From Cellvibrio sp. (GTDB lineage Bacteria > Pseudomonadota > Gammaproteobacteria > Pseudomonadales > Cellvibrionaceae), in the NCBI GenBank assembly GCA_016712405.1, contig JADJRD010000001.1:806001-870000 (forward strand): DNA of 64,000 nt. The letters run 5' to 3'. The translations under genes were made by a program, and so were the position numbers. The notes beneath the pieces were generated by a model. That model saw only the letters and a program-made list of their open reading frames with translations, was not told where the DNA came from and did no database searches. Positions 29,426-39,459 of this stretch are shown here, piece after piece. Positions within the stretch are counted from its first letter, which is position 1; every line of letters starts with the position of its first letter.

Positions 29426-30591
29426 TCAAATCTTAAACTGATTAAGAATCAATCCTGCATAGCGCTCAAGAATCAACGCAATTGCGAATAAAAGTCCACC
29501 TATTAGAAGCAATCCGGTAATTACACCGGTTTTAAAACCGAGATAGGTTATCCACTCCAGAAATACTAATACAAACAAAACATAGAGGATTATGGCCATG
29601 CCGGTGAGGCCGGCGAAAAAATAAAGGAAGGTTGCCACTACGCAAACAGCAATAAAAATCAAAAAATAGAACACAGAAGCTTTTTCATAGAAAGGTGATG
29701 ATCCCACCAACAAAGCAACACCTAAGGCGAGCGTACAGTAGTATTGAATGCCGGCATTAAAATAAGTCAGATATTCAAGAGCAATGCCTAGCTGCAATAA
29801 AATGATATAAAGACTTAATGCCACCAAGTGACCAAACACCATCGCAGCCAACGCATTCTCTTTAAATTGAAAAAATAAAATGCCGGGCATATAGAAAAGT
29901 GAAAAAGTAAATACACCCGAGAGCGCAACAGCAGCAAAGAAACCCAAAAATGATGACTGATAGACTATCGCGAAAAGACCAAAATACATCATCAACAAAA
30001 AGCTAATGACTGATACTAAAGGAAGACCAAAACTCACTAGTTTTATTAAACGCTCTCGAAGCTTGTCCCATGTCGCCAGAATCCAAACGACAATCATAAG
30101 ACTGCCGAAGATTCCAAATAATGCAATATAGAAAAGCTGCGATAGCCAGATATAGGCAGGAAAAATGAAGCGCAAACAGTTGCGGTAAGAAATAGACCTT
30201 GGTACACCCAAACCGGTACCATGGCAATTAAAGCCCAACAACCGAGAATGATTTTCTTGATAATTCCGCTGAAAGCCACTAACAATAAAATGACAGCTAA
30301 CACTTTGATAAAATTAATCAAAGAGAAATACTGCGTCCAGCTGGACTCATCTTCTACTTGATTCGCCACCGCCGCAGGAATGGAGGCAGAACGTTGATCG
30401 ACAATCAGATAATTTTTATCATCTTCCAGAATATATTTTTGCTTGGCAGCGTCTGCTGCGGCATCGGTTAAATATCCATCCGCCTGCATTTTCTGCAAAA
30501 GATCAATCTTGGACTCTGCAAGAGTTTGGGTATCTGCTACAGCAGGAATAGCGAAACTGATAACCAGAAAAAACCATAAGATTTTTTTCAC
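29426..30591 (-). pseudogene. Multi-pass membrane protein with signal peptide; one frameshift
   Basis: From a GTG at 30591 (good AGGAG site) a signal peptide ending AVADT leads to a polar segment (IDLLQKMQADGYLTDAAADA) and then a row of hydrophobic helices. The frame changes near 30160 (GLFLTATVCASFFLP to AYIWLSQLFYIALFGIFG), after which about eight more helices follow to ILNQFKI at 29426. Together about 388 residues. I do not recognise the family. The one-base shift and the clean sequence on either side suggest either a recent mutation or a sequence error. Confidence 0.6.
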
Positions 30592-30691
30592 ATAAACTCC
30601 TGACATAAAATAAATTGCGGGAATTTTATGCCTGACTTTTCCAGCCAATCAGTGATATTCCCGCTTTCTCACCAGGCCAGGACAAGACTCA

Positions 30692-33151
30692 CTAGCGCAA
30701 TACAATCTTTCCTTTTTCATCTTGATTTTTTTCCCAACGCACATTGGAGAAAACCAAATCCAATTCACTTTCGCAGACAAGCGCGAAAGGCTCGATAACT
30801 AATGCAAATAATTCGTGCGGTAAGCGATGCAATCCAAAATCCGTTAACACTTCAGGAAACAAATCCAAACTGATTGAAAGAGTTTTCCAACCTGCCCCCG
30901 CAATGGATGAAAATTCGTTGGTGACATCCACATGGGTATTACAAGAAGGGCCGCAACCAATACGCACTAAGACTTTATCTTTTGGTGCCTGATTGATTTT
31001 GATATCAAAGATCAAGGCTGAATTGGATTGATAATAATCACTCAGCACCTGACGATTGTGAGTTGATAAGGCGACAATCCCCAGACCTTCACCATTCCAT
31101 TGCACGCGACGCGCATCTTCCTGAACATCACGATCAATTACGCTCACGCTGACAGTCGACACTTTTGCTAAATTGCCATTCATTACCTCACGATCATTAT
31201 TTTTGCCCTCAAGCAAAATAAAATAAGGGGCAATGGGTCGACGATTAAAAATTTCCAAGACGTCTGAATTAATAACTTCCGTCAAACCTTTCTCATTTAG
31301 ATCATCACTTAAACTATTTTCTTGTCCATAAGTCATGCCGTAGCCGTAAGGAAATAATGGATCATAATTTTCATCACCAAGATTTAACGGACCATGATCC
31401 GGTGTTTTGGGCCATGAAAAACTCAAGCGACCTTTAATCGGATATTGAATTTGATTGTTAACCGTTTTGAATAATACATCTGCAATACCACCACCTTCTG
31501 TACCGGGTTGCCAAATGACAACAAAAGCATCAGACGCATTTAATTCTCGATTAATCCACATTGGACGGCCCGTCACAAATAGCGCAACAACCGGGATGCC
31601 TTGAGATTTAAATTTTTTCAATAAATCAATATCGCGTGTGTCACCCGCTTTCAATAGTTGATGCTGCACATCACCTTGCATTTCCGCGTAAGGATCTTCA
31701 CCAAATACTACTATGGCGACATCTGGCTTAACGTCGAATTCACCTGCAACACTTAATACTGCTTTACCTCCGGCATTTTCTACAGCGGATTCAATCCCCA
31801 TCCAAATAGTGGTAGCACCGGGAAAGTCCGCCATAGTATTACCAGTGCCTTGCCAGTTGACTGACCAACCGCCGGTTTGCTTGCTGATATTGTCAGCGCC
31901 ATCACCTGCAACCAACACATTTAATGTCGGCGACAATGGTAATAATTGATTTTTATTTTTTAACAGAACCAAGGATTCACGCACAATTTGTCGGGCAACT
32001 TGTCGGTGCGCAGGAGCACCTAATAACTCATCACGCCCGGATAAAGGCCGTGAAGACGGTAATCCTTTATTCCACAAATTTGCACGCAATTTCACACGCA
32101 AAATTCGGCGTACGGCATCATCACAACGCTCAGCGGAAATAACACCGGATTTCACTTGCTCAAGCGTTTTGTGATAAAGCTTTTTCCAGTCCGGGTCAGC
32201 CACCATAAAAATATCCAGACCCGCATTAATCGCTTGCGGACAATCGTGCAATGTTGCACCTGAAACAAAACTGTGACCGTTCCAATCGCCCACTACCAAG
32301 CCATCAAAACCCAATTTATTTTTCAACACTTCCGTCAATAAATATTGATGTCCATGCAAATGCTCACCGTGCCAGGAATTGAAAGAGGCCATGACCGACT
32401 GCACGCCGGCTTCAATTGCACTGATATAACCCGCTGCATGCACTCGATATAATTCTTCTTCATCTGATAAACAATTACCGCGATCTATTCCGTTTTGCGT
32501 TCCACCACCGCCAATAAAATGTTTAGCAGTAGAAATCACTTTTATTGGCGACAAAAATTCATCTGAATCTGCATCACCTTGCAACCCCACGACCATTTCA
32601 CCCGCGAATTCTTTGACTAAATCCGGATGCTCTGACCAGGATTCGTAAGTGCGTCCCCAACGATCATCTCGGGCCACAGCAACAGTAGGAGAAAAATCCC
32701 AATCCAATCCAGTCACTGCAATTTCTGTTGCGGTAATTTCACCTATCTGACGAATTAAATCAGGATTGTGCGTGGCACCCACACCAATATTGTGTGTAAA
32801 CAATGTTGCGCCAACGATATTACCAACACCATGAACCGCATCGGTTCCCCACATGATGGGGATAGCGATCTTGCCATCAGAAGTATCCATCGATGCTTGA
32901 TAATAAGCATCAGCAATCGCCAACCAATCTGCGGCCTTTGAGTATCGATTGGCATTGGGGACTGAACCACCGCCATTTAATACCGATCCGATGTGATAGT
33001 CCTTAACATCCTGCGCGGTCACCCAACGAATTTCTGGCTGAATCATCTGGCCCACTTTTTCTTCGGGGCTCATTTGCATCAGCAATTCATTAATTTTGGC
33101 TTCTAATACTGGATCTTTTTTAACTTTAGGGGTGACTTTTTGCCACAACAC
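30692..33151 (-). CDS. GH3 beta-glucosidase / exo-1,4-beta-glucan glucohydrolase
   Basis: The 819-residue enzyme removes glucose from the non-reducing end of cello-oligosaccharides or beta-glucans. The (alpha/beta)8 domain (residues about 18-370) contains KVGQMIQPE, the substrate loop WDFSPTVAVARDDRWGRTYES, AKHFIGGGGT and the nucleophile Asp in LVVGDWNGH. The alpha/beta sandwich (about 390-600) contains LVLLKNKNQLLPL and VVIWQPGTEGGGIADVLF. A further C-terminal beta domain of about 200 residues follows, as in ExoP-type GH3 enzymes. No signal peptide is seen, so it is probably cytoplasmic or periplasm-retained by a missed start. The GTG start has GGAGG at good distance. It is divergent from glucokinase. 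Confidence 0.92.
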   Translation of the reverse strand: MLWQKVTPKVKKDPVLEAKINELLMQMSPEEKVGQMIQPEIRWVTAQDVKDYHIGSVLNGGGSVPNANRYSKAADWLAIADAYYQASMDTSDGKIAIPIMWGTDAVHGVGNIVGATLFTHNIGVGATHNPDLIRQIGEITATEIAVTGLDWDFSPTVAVARDDRWGRTYESWSEHPDLVKEFAGEMVVGLQGDADSDEFLSPIKVISTAKHFIGGGGTQNGIDRGNCLSDEEELYRVHAAGYISAIEAGVQSVMASFNSWHGEHLHGHQYLLTEVLKNKLGFDGLVVGDWNGHSFVSGATLHDCPQAINAGLDIFMVADPDWKKLYHKTLEQVKSGVISAERCDDAVRRILRVKLRANLWNKGLPSSRPLSGRDELLGAPAHRQVARQIVRESLVLLKNKNQLLPLSPTLNVLVAGDGADNISKQTGGWSVNWQGTGNTMADFPGATTIWMGIESAVENAGGKAVLSVAGEFDVKPDVAIVVFGEDPYAEMQGDVQHQLLKAGDTRDIDLLKKFKSQGIPVVALFVTGRPMWINRELNASDAFVVIWQPGTEGGGIADVLFKTVNNQIQYPIKGRLSFSWPKTPDHGPLNLGDENYDPLFPYGYGMTYGQENSLSDDLNEKGLTEVINSDVLEIFNRRPIAPYFILLEGKNNDREVMNGNLAKVSTVSVSVIDRDVQEDARRVQWNGEGLGIVALSTHNRQVLSDYYQSNSALIFDIKINQAPKDKVLVRIGCGPSCNTHVDVTNEFSSIAGAGWKTLSISLDLFPEVLTDFGLHRLPHELFALVIEPFALVCESELDLVFSNVRWEKNQDEKGKIVLR

Positions 33152-33252
33152 GAGTGACCTCCGAAGGGGGGATTCTTGTATACGAGTACGAAAGTGCGAA
33201 ATCGTAAATTTTCTGTTCAGGATAACAAAAGGCGCGTCACGCTACTATCAAG

Positions 33253-33266
33253 TGACAACGCTGTCA
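33253..33266 (+). promoter_or_regulatory. LacI-family-type operator between GH3 and glk
   Basis: TGACAACGCTGTCA is a 14-base imperfect palindrome with central CG, the form of operators for LacI-family sugar repressors. It lies in the 217-base divergent promoter region between the GH3 gene and glucokinase. A regulator gene is not next to it, so the controlling protein is unknown. Confidence 0.55.
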
Positions 33267-33368
33267 ATAAACCTTATCTGACAATAATTGCAAAGGTTCA
33301 ACTGCTGAAGAATTGATTTTTTAGTGTTATTCTCCCGCCACAATTTTACCAAGAAACATGAGGTTAGT

Positions 33369-34358
33369 ATGAATTTATTAGTGGCAGATATCGGTGGCAC
33401 AAATGGTCGATTTGGATTGGTTGAATATGACCCAACCAATTATAGATCAGGGAAAATTAATTACCTTGCATCCCGACAAATCACCCTGAAATGCGCTGAA
33501 TATTCTGATATGGCGAGCATGATTCAAGCCTGTTGCACAGAATTCAATCTCCCCATCGAATACGCTTGTATTGCAATCGCTGGACCCATTGAAAATGGCG
33601 AAGCTTTTATGACCAATCTGAATTGGCGATTTTCAATAGAAGCATTACGCAATCAACTCAAATTTAAAAAGCTTCATGTCATTAACGATTTTGCTGCGCA
33701 TGCGTTTGCCGTTCCTTTCCAAAAAGAAGATGAATTTTTTACCTTGCACTCAGGCAAAGTCAACAATCACTGCCCCATTCTCGTTATGGGACCAGGCACT
33801 GGCTTTGGTATGGCACAATTGGTTCCTCAGAATGGTGGCTGGACTGTAATCGCGACCGAAGGTGGCCATGCCAGTTTCGCCCCGACTAATGAAAAAGAAT
33901 TAGAGATCAAACGGGTTTTGTTGCAACAACAAAAACATGTATCCGTTGAAAATATTTTGTCCGGAATAGGCTTGGTCAATCTGTACAAAGCACTGGCCAA
34001 TATCGCCAAAACCACTCCGAAAGACTATTCACCAGCAGACGTCAGCGGCAAGGGCATGGCGAATGAAGATGCAATCTGTCGTGATGCTGTCTTAACTTTT
34101 TTAGATGTTTTAGGTGAAGTGGCTGGTGACAAAGCGCTTTCAACTGGCGCGCGCAGCGGCATAGTGATTACCGGTGGTATTACTGCAAGATTATTGGATA
34201 TGATTCCAAAATCCAACTTTATTGAGCGCTATAAAAATAAAGGTCCTTTAGTGGACTACGTCAATGATATCAACATTCGTGTTGTATTAAATGATAAGGC
34301 AGCACTGGTCGGCTCAGCCGCTTGGTTGATTCATCATACACCTGAATTACAGAGTTAA
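33369..34358 (+). CDS. glk: Glucokinase
   Basis: The enzyme phosphorylates glucose with ATP to glucose 6-phosphate. The 329-residue protein begins with the phosphate-binding ADIGGTNGRFGLVE, and has IAGPIENGEAFMTNLNW, the catalytic Asp in VINDFAAHAFAV, MGPGTGFGMAQL and GGHASF. The C-terminal GGITARLLDM completes the hexokinase/Hsp70-like fold of the bacterial glucokinase family. The ATG at 33369 has GAGG nearby; an in-frame ATG-like start upstream is unlikely. It uses the glucose released by the neighbouring GH3 enzyme. Confidence 0.93.
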   Translation: MNLLVADIGGTNGRFGLVEYDPTNYRSGKINYLASRQITLKCAEYSDMASMIQACCTEFNLPIEYACIAIAGPIENGEAFMTNLNWRFSIEALRNQLKFKKLHVINDFAAHAFAVPFQKEDEFFTLHSGKVNNHCPILVMGPGTGFGMAQLVPQNGGWTVIATEGGHASFAPTNEKELEIKRVLLQQQKHVSVENILSGIGLVNLYKALANIAKTTPKDYSPADVSGKGMANEDAICRDAVLTFLDVLGEVAGDKALSTGARSGIVITGGITARLLDMIPKSNFIERYKNKGPLVDYVNDINIRVVLNDKAALVGSAAWLIHHTPELQS

Positions 34359-34376
34359 TTCTATTCATTAAATTAA

Positions 34377-34410
34377 AACCATAATCCCTGCCTTCGCAGG
34401 GATTATGGTT
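34377..34410. terminator. Bidirectional terminator between glk and the solute-binding-like gene
   Basis: A perfect 15-base stem (AACCATAATCCCTGC and complement) with loop CTTC. A-rich sequence precedes and TTTTC follows, so it can stop transcription from both convergent genes. Confidence 0.85.
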
Positions 34411-34432
34411 TTCTAAATAAAGAATACAAAAC

Positions 34433-35328
34433 TTACTCTATCAAAAAGATCGGTTGAGTTTGCATATATTCAGGCAATTGATTATTTTTAAGATATAAAA
34501 ATTTTTCTTTATTATCTTTTATATTCGCAATAACCGATGCAAAAGTTTTTTGGAACAAGGCGTCAAAACTTCCATCTTCAATTGCCAGATGCAATCCATA
34601 CTCAATACGCTTTGCCAATTCAGGCTCTTTGACACTCACGTAAAACACAAATGGTAGCGGCATAAAAGATAAGGTTGTTGAGCCACTAAAACCGAATAAT
34701 TAACATCTGCCCTAGCAACAACTTCATCAGCCTCAATGACACTCAGTGATAAAAAATCAAAACGCTTCGCTTTCAACATAGGCACTAAAGTATTAAAACG
34801 CGTCCCGCTATTAATTCTAAATCCATTCGACAGAAAAATTTCAGAATCCACCCAGCCTTTTCCAACACCTGCAGAGTATCGCTTCAATTGTTGCAAGCTA
34901 TTTATCTCTGAATAAAGATCAGCATCTTCTTTACGAACGATTAACTTTCTGTAACCCAACAAACCATTATATAAATCTCTATCTATTCGAATCGCAGGAT
35001 CCAACCCCTTAACGCTCGCTGGCCGCCATGGGCCAATTTGCACATTTAATATTTGACCTCGACTCAATTCGCGCCTAACCCTTGCCGTGGTGTAATCGGC
35101 CGCAATTCGCTTGAGCTCATAGTGCCCATATTTGGATTTTGACTTTTCTAAAACCAAACCTAACAATTCGTATTGATAATTATCACGAATGGGCGTATTC
35201 CCCCAATCCCAATAACGAATCTCCGCGACTGCTGAATGGGTGTCTTTAGCCTGACACAAAGGTGAAAGGCTAATAATGGACACAAAAATAAAGAAATACT
35301 TAATTATCAATGTCGAATGATCCAGCAT
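34433..35328 (-). pseudogene. Periplasmic solute-binding-like protein (SBP_bac_3 type); one frameshift
   Basis: The N-terminal part has a signal peptide (ISLSPLCQA) and a binding-protein-like fold (YQYELLGLVLEKSKSKYGHY, LIVRKEDADLYSEINSLQQL). The frame breaks near 34665 in a run of four A on the plus strand; adding one base gives AQQPYLFMPLPFVFYVSVKE, and the C-terminus ends IFLIE. The repaired length is about 297 residues. Such proteins without a nearby transporter often act as sensors or orphan amino-acid-binding proteins. The start at 35328 overlaps rlmL by 22 bases; a TTG at 35310 is an alternative. Confidence 0.7.
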
Positions 35329-37562
35329 TGGTGAATTTTAGAATTGCGTTTGAAATCTTCATCAATCGTTTTCGCCGATATATTGTCAATGTTATAGGCA
35401 GTCAATGCCGCGGCATCCAATTCAAAACTGCGCAGATTATTGGAAAATATCAAAATACCTTTTTCATCCAAAGCGCGCATGGATTTATGAATTAAGTCGA
35501 CATGGTCGCGCTGAATATCCAATACATCATCCATACGTTTTGAATTGGAAAAACTGGGTGGATCCAGCAAAATCAAATCGAATAACTGATCATTTTCTTC
35601 CAGCCATTGCAAACAATCCATTTGAACCAAACGATTTTTGGATTCGCTTAAACCATTCAGTGCAAAGTTTTTTTTGGCCCAATTCAAGTAAGTATTCGAC
35701 ATATCCACACTGACTGTATAACGCGCAGCATTCATAGCGGCATGCACGCTAGCGCTGGCGGTATAACAAAACAAATTCAGGAAACGTTTATCTTTTGCCT
35801 GCTCCGCAATCAGTTTGCGAACAGGCCTGTGATCCAAAAATAGACCTGTATCCAAATATTGCCAAAGATTGATATGTAATTTACTAATCCCCTCATGAAC
35901 ACTAAATAAATCACCGGTGGGCGTTTCCTGTACTTTCTCGTATTGGGTTTTACCTTTATTACGACGGCGTTGTTTGTAACTGATTTGCGATTGCGGAATA
36001 TTTAAAACATAAGGAACTGCCAAGGTGATTTCCTGAAAACGTGCGGCCGCTTTTTCTTCATCGACTGATTTAGGCGCAGCATATTCCTGCACATGGGCGT
36101 AAATTGTTTCTGGTTGGCCAGGTTGCGTTTGTCCGACGTAAACATCAATTGCTGCAGAATATTCCGGCATATCCGCATCATAAAGCCGGTAACAACTGAT
36201 TTGATTGGCTTTAAGCCATTTATCCAATTGCTTTTTATTTTTCAGCAATCGGTTCGCCAACATTTGTGCGCCAGGCGTTAAGGCTTGCTCGCGCTCTTGC
36301 TGAATCGCTTCTTTTACTTTTTCTTCTGCTGCTTGACGTTTATTGTCATCAACACTGAAACGCTCATCTTGTTCAACACGACTTTTAACAAAGGCATCCT
36401 GATCAATCGAAAAAGTCAGTAATTCACTGGCAATAGTGCCATTAAAAAATTTGTATTTCTTGTCAGCGCGCAGCCCCATCTGTTTTCCCAGTTCAGGATT
36501 ACCGGTAAATATAGCCGCCTGCCATCCTTGAAATTCATTGCGTAAACGCTCACCCAAATGTGCGTACAAAATTTTCAAAGATTCAATATCACCCAAACGT
36601 TCACCGTAAGGTGGGTTGGTTAAAATCAAACCTGAATTCAATTGTTTATGCGTAGGTTTTTTAAATTCACCCACTTCTTTGCGCGACACACGCAACCAAT
36701 GATCCAACTCTGCAGTCACAATATTTTCTTCTGCTGCTCGAATAACTGATAAATCCGCATCATAACCACGAATCTCTGGCAGATGCATATTTGCCAACCC
36801 TAATTTTTTTCGTTGATGGGCCTCGTCGCGCAATTCCAACCAAATATCATTTTGATGATTTAACCATCGCTCAAAACCAAAACTGGCACGCGCTAATCCT
36901 GGTGCAATATCGGCTGCAATTAATGCGGCTTCAATTAAAAAAGTTCCTGATCCACACATAGGATCCAGTAACGCCCCACCCTCTTTGGCAATTTGCGGCC
37001 AACCAGCACGCAATAAAATACCCGCAGCCAAATTTTCTTTTAAAGGCGCAATGCCTTGTTTCAAACGATAGCCGCGACGATGCAAACTATCGCCGGATAA
37101 ATCGATACTGATAATTAAATTATTTTTCGATAAACGCGCGTTAACACGCAGATCGGGATCGCGTTTGGCGATGGATGGGCGTGATCCAGAAAAATCACGC
37201 AGGCAATCCACAATGGCATCTTTAATTTTCATCGCACCAAATTGTGTATTGCGGATTGCATCATTACTACCAACAAAATCAATCAACAAACTACCACTAG
37301 GGCTAATATGTTCTTGCCAGGGAAGTTTACGCACACCTTCGTAAAGCTCTTCCTGACTGGAAACCGGAAATGTATCCAAAGGCAATAAAATTTTATTGGC
37401 CAGACGTGACCAGAGATTCACTTTATACGCGAGGCGAATATCGCCAGAGAAATAAACACCGGCAACTGTCTCACGCAGATCAGTTGCACCTAAATCAGTT
37501 AACTCTTGAAAAAGCAGCCCTTCAAGGCTTTTAGGGCAAGTCGCAAAAAATTGGTAAGTCAT
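35307..37562 (-). CDS. rlmL: Bifunctional 23S rRNA methyltransferase RlmKL
   Basis: RlmKL makes m2G2445 and m7G2069 in 23S rRNA. The protein (about 751 residues) has an N-terminal THUMP domain, the first methyltransferase domain with DPMCGSGTFLIEAAL and LTNPPYGERLG, and the second with NLFCYTASASVHAAMNAAR and LILLDPPSFSNSKRM. Both catalytic NPPY/DPPS motifs are intact. The start at 37562 (TYQFFATCPKSLE) matches the usual N-terminus. It is followed downstream on the same strand by the solute-binding-like gene. Confidence 0.94.
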   Translation of the reverse strand: MTYQFFATCPKSLEGLLFQELTDLGATDLRETVAGVYFSGDIRLAYKVNLWSRLANKILLPLDTFPVSSQEELYEGVRKLPWQEHISPSGSLLIDFVGSNDAIRNTQFGAMKIKDAIVDCLRDFSGSRPSIAKRDPDLRVNARLSKNNLIISIDLSGDSLHRRGYRLKQGIAPLKENLAAGILLRAGWPQIAKEGGALLDPMCGSGTFLIEAALIAADIAPGLARASFGFERWLNHQNDIWLELRDEAHQRKKLGLANMHLPEIRGYDADLSVIRAAEENIVTAELDHWLRVSRKEVGEFKKPTHKQLNSGLILTNPPYGERLGDIESLKILYAHLGERLRNEFQGWQAAIFTGNPELGKQMGLRADKKYKFFNGTIASELLTFSIDQDAFVKSRVEQDERFSVDDNKRQAAEEKVKEAIQQEREQALTPGAQMLANRLLKNKKQLDKWLKANQISCYRLYDADMPEYSAAIDVYVGQTQPGQPETIYAHVQEYAAPKSVDEEKAAARFQEITLAVPYVLNIPQSQISYKQRRRNKGKTQYEKVQETPTGDLFSVHEGISKLHINLWQYLDTGLFLDHRPVRKLIAEQAKDKRFLNLFCYTASASVHAAMNAARYTVSVDMSNTYLNWAKKNFALNGLSESKNRLVQMDCLQWLEENDQLFDLILLDPPSFSNSKRMDDVLDIQRDHVDLIHKSMRALDEKGILIFSNNLRSFELDAAALTAYNIDNISAKTIDEDFKRNSKIHQCWIIRH

Positions 37563-37598
37563 GCAAAGGTCACTCAAAAACTGAAGCTTGAAGTATAC

Positions 37599-37877
37599 CT
37601 AGCTGACTTTTTCTAATACATCCATTTCTTGATGGCAACGAATAATTAAATTGGCGTACACACCTTTAAGTTCTGATAAGGCGCGAACCAGTGTGGATTT
37701 ATCCTCTTGATTCGCCGCTATGACTTTTTCAATCAGGCTTGCACAGATGGCGTCCAATTGACGAATTTTTTCCCAATCTTCCAATTGTGCCGCTTGATTT
37801 AATTCACCCTGAACCGAGCGCAAAGCTGTAATACCAGCTTCTCCTGCATAATAATTTTCAACCAGTGTTAACTTCAT
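37599..37877 (-). CDS. fliT: Flagellar export chaperone FliT-like protein
   Basis: A 92-residue helical protein located two bases after fliS. Helices with WEKIRQLDAICASLIEK and KGVYANLIIRCHQEMDVLEK fit the FliT type, which holds the filament cap protein FliD before export. Sequence identity in this family is low, so the call leans on size and on its position directly after fliS. Confidence 0.65.
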   Translation of the reverse strand: MKLTLVENYYAGEAGITALRSVQGELNQAAQLEDWEKIRQLDAICASLIEKVIAANQEDKSTLVRALSELKGVYANLIIRCHQEMDVLEKVS

Positions 37878-37879
37878 GG

Positions 37880-38272
37880 TTATTTCCTCACGTCAGGGCC
37901 AATCGCATCCCAAGCTTGTTTGATTTCACTCAATAACCGACCGCATTCATCCAGATACTCAGGCTTGTTTTCATGATTGGCCTGAATCAACCGACGAATC
38001 ACGTAGTCATACAAACTTTCCAGATTAGCAGCGAGATGCCCACCTTCAGAATCATTCAAACTACCCTGTAAACCACCCACAATCGCCACTGCCTTACCTA
38101 TCAACTCACCTTTGCGAGCCACTTGTTTCTGCAACATCGCACCTTTGGCTTGCGCAATTCGCTCCAAAGCACCTTCAAATAACATTTGGATCAAACGATG
38201 CGGGCTAGCATCTTCAACACTGGACTGGACCTTGACATTGGAATAACGCTGAGCGGCGGAATAAGCATTCAT
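37880..38272 (-). CDS. fliS: Flagellar export chaperone FliS
   Basis: The 130-residue helical protein binds flagellin in the cytoplasm until export. Family features are the N-terminal YSAAQRYSNVKVQSSVEDAS, PHRLIQMLFEGALERIAQAK and LYDYVIRRLIQANHENKPEY. Length is normal. It forms a two-gene unit with fliT; no other flagellar genes are in the window, so the flagellar cluster ended here or was rearranged. Confidence 0.92.
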   Translation of the reverse strand: MNAYSAAQRYSNVKVQSSVEDASPHRLIQMLFEGALERIAQAKGAMLQKQVARKGELIGKAVAIVGGLQGSLNDSEGGHLAANLESLYDYVIRRLIQANHENKPEYLDECGRLLSEIKQAWDAIGPDVRK

Positions 38273-38355
38273 ACAACACCCTGTATTCTGATTTGGAGTA
38301 TTTAAGCTAGCGGCAATTAGCCAAATAACTTGAGGGGGTTGCGCGAATGAAAATA

Positions 38356-38371
38356 CTGTATATAATCACAC
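38356..38371 (+). promoter_or_regulatory. Possible second SOS box upstream of lexA
   Basis: CTGTATATAATCACAC keeps the left half of the LexA operator but ends CAC instead of CAG. Its position four bases before the better box suggests a tandem LexA site. Confidence 0.4.
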
Positions 38372-38374
38372 TAA

Positions 38375-38390
38375 CTGTATAAATAAACAG
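38375..38390 (+). promoter_or_regulatory. SOS box (LexA operator)
   Basis: CTGTATAAATAAACAG matches the gammaproteobacterial LexA operator CTG-N10-CAG, 16 bases upstream of the lexA start. It explains LexA self-repression and damage induction of the lexA-sulA operon. Confidence 0.85.
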
Positions 38391-38406
38391 ATAACGGAGA
38401 AGCTAA

Positions 38407-39015
38407 ATGCTCAACCTTACATCACGCCAGGAACAAGTTTTGAGCCTTATCAAAAAATACGCGGAAGAAACAGGTTATCCCCCTACCCGCGCCGAAATAG
38501 CTGAAATTCTTGGGTTCAAATCAGCTAACGCCGCAGAAGAACATATCAAAGCCTTGGCTCGCAAAGGGGCTATTGAGATCATACCTGGCGCCTCACGTGG
38601 AATTCGCCTACCTGAAGAAGCTCAATATTTAGGTGTTCCAATAATCGGACAAGTCGCGGCAGGTAGCCCCATTCTGGCTCAGGAACATATAGAAGATTAC
38701 TGCAATATTCCTAATCAATTTTTTAATCCAACTGCTGATTACTTCTTACGCGTCAAAGGCATGAGCATGAAAGATATTGGCATTCTTGATGGTGATTTAT
38801 TGGCAGTTCACAGCACTCAACAAGCACGCAATGGTCAAATTGTAGTGGCTCGAATTGATGAAGAAGTCACAGTAAAACGCTTCAAGAAAACTAACAACAA
38901 TTCAATCGTTGAACTCTGGCCAGAAAACCCTGAGTTTGATGTGATCACAGTCGATTTGCGTAAACAAGAGTTCACCATCGAAGGTTTAAGTGTGGGAGTA
39001 ATTCGCCGTGACTAG
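38407..39015 (+). CDS. lexA: SOS response repressor LexA
   Basis: LexA represses DNA-damage genes and cuts itself when RecA is active. The 202-residue protein has an N-terminal winged helix ([39 protein letters not shown]), the Ala-Gly cleavage site in IGQVAAGSP, the catalytic Ser in [10 protein letters not shown] and Lys in [10 protein letters not shown]. Length is standard. SOS boxes precede it and the sulA-like gene overlaps its end by eight bases. Confidence 0.96.
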   Translation: MLNLTSRQEQVLSLIKKYAEETGYPPTRAEIAEILGFKSANAAEEHIKALARKGAIEIIPGASRGIRLPEEAQYLGVPIIGQVAAGSPILAQEHIEDYCNIPNQFFNPTADYFLRVKGMSMKDIGILDGDLLAVHSTQQARNGQIVVARIDEEVTVKRFKKTNNNSIVELWPENPEFDVITVDLRKQEFTIEGLSVGVIRRD

Positions 39016-39409
39016 TCCTTATCAAATTCAACCGCAATCAGTTCCAACAAAAGCATTCGGCGTAACCGAGTTGGTACTCACCAGTGAAAACGCTGATCAG
39101 TTACATTTGCTTTTACCTATGCTGGCTTACTTAAGTCATCACTCTGATAATCGTTGGATCACCTGGATATCGCCCAAATACCTCAGCCGCGAGATCTTGG
39201 TTGCTTATGGAGTTAATATTAATTGTCTCCAACTGATTCATTGTCAGGATGACAATCCCCTCTGGGTTATTTGGGAGGCATTAGCGTCAGGTACCAGCAA
39301 TACTGTCATCGCCAGCCCAGGCCGATTGAGCGAAAAAGAATTAATGCAATTGGAAATCGCAGCAACTAAAGGCGAGTGCCAGGGGTTATTATTACGATCA
39401 CGTCATTGA
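39008..39409 (+). CDS. sulA: SulA-like cell-division inhibitor
   Basis: A 133-residue protein starting at a GTG inside the end of lexA, in the arrangement known from pseudomonads. The region [20 protein letters not shown] and the downstream [19 protein letters not shown] resemble the RecA-like fold of SulA, which blocks FtsZ during the SOS response. Conservation is modest. Co-transcription with lexA means it is induced by DNA damage. Confidence 0.8.
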   Translation: MTSPYQIQPQSVPTKAFGVTELVLTSENADQLHLLLPMLAYLSHHSDNRWITWISPKYLSREILVAYGVNINCLQLIHCQDDNPLWVIWEALASGTSNTVIASPGRLSEKELMQLEIAATKGECQGLLLRSRH

Positions 39410-39459
39410 TACTAAATCGTCCGGCACTAAATTATCAAAAAGCAATACAGAGTTCATGA

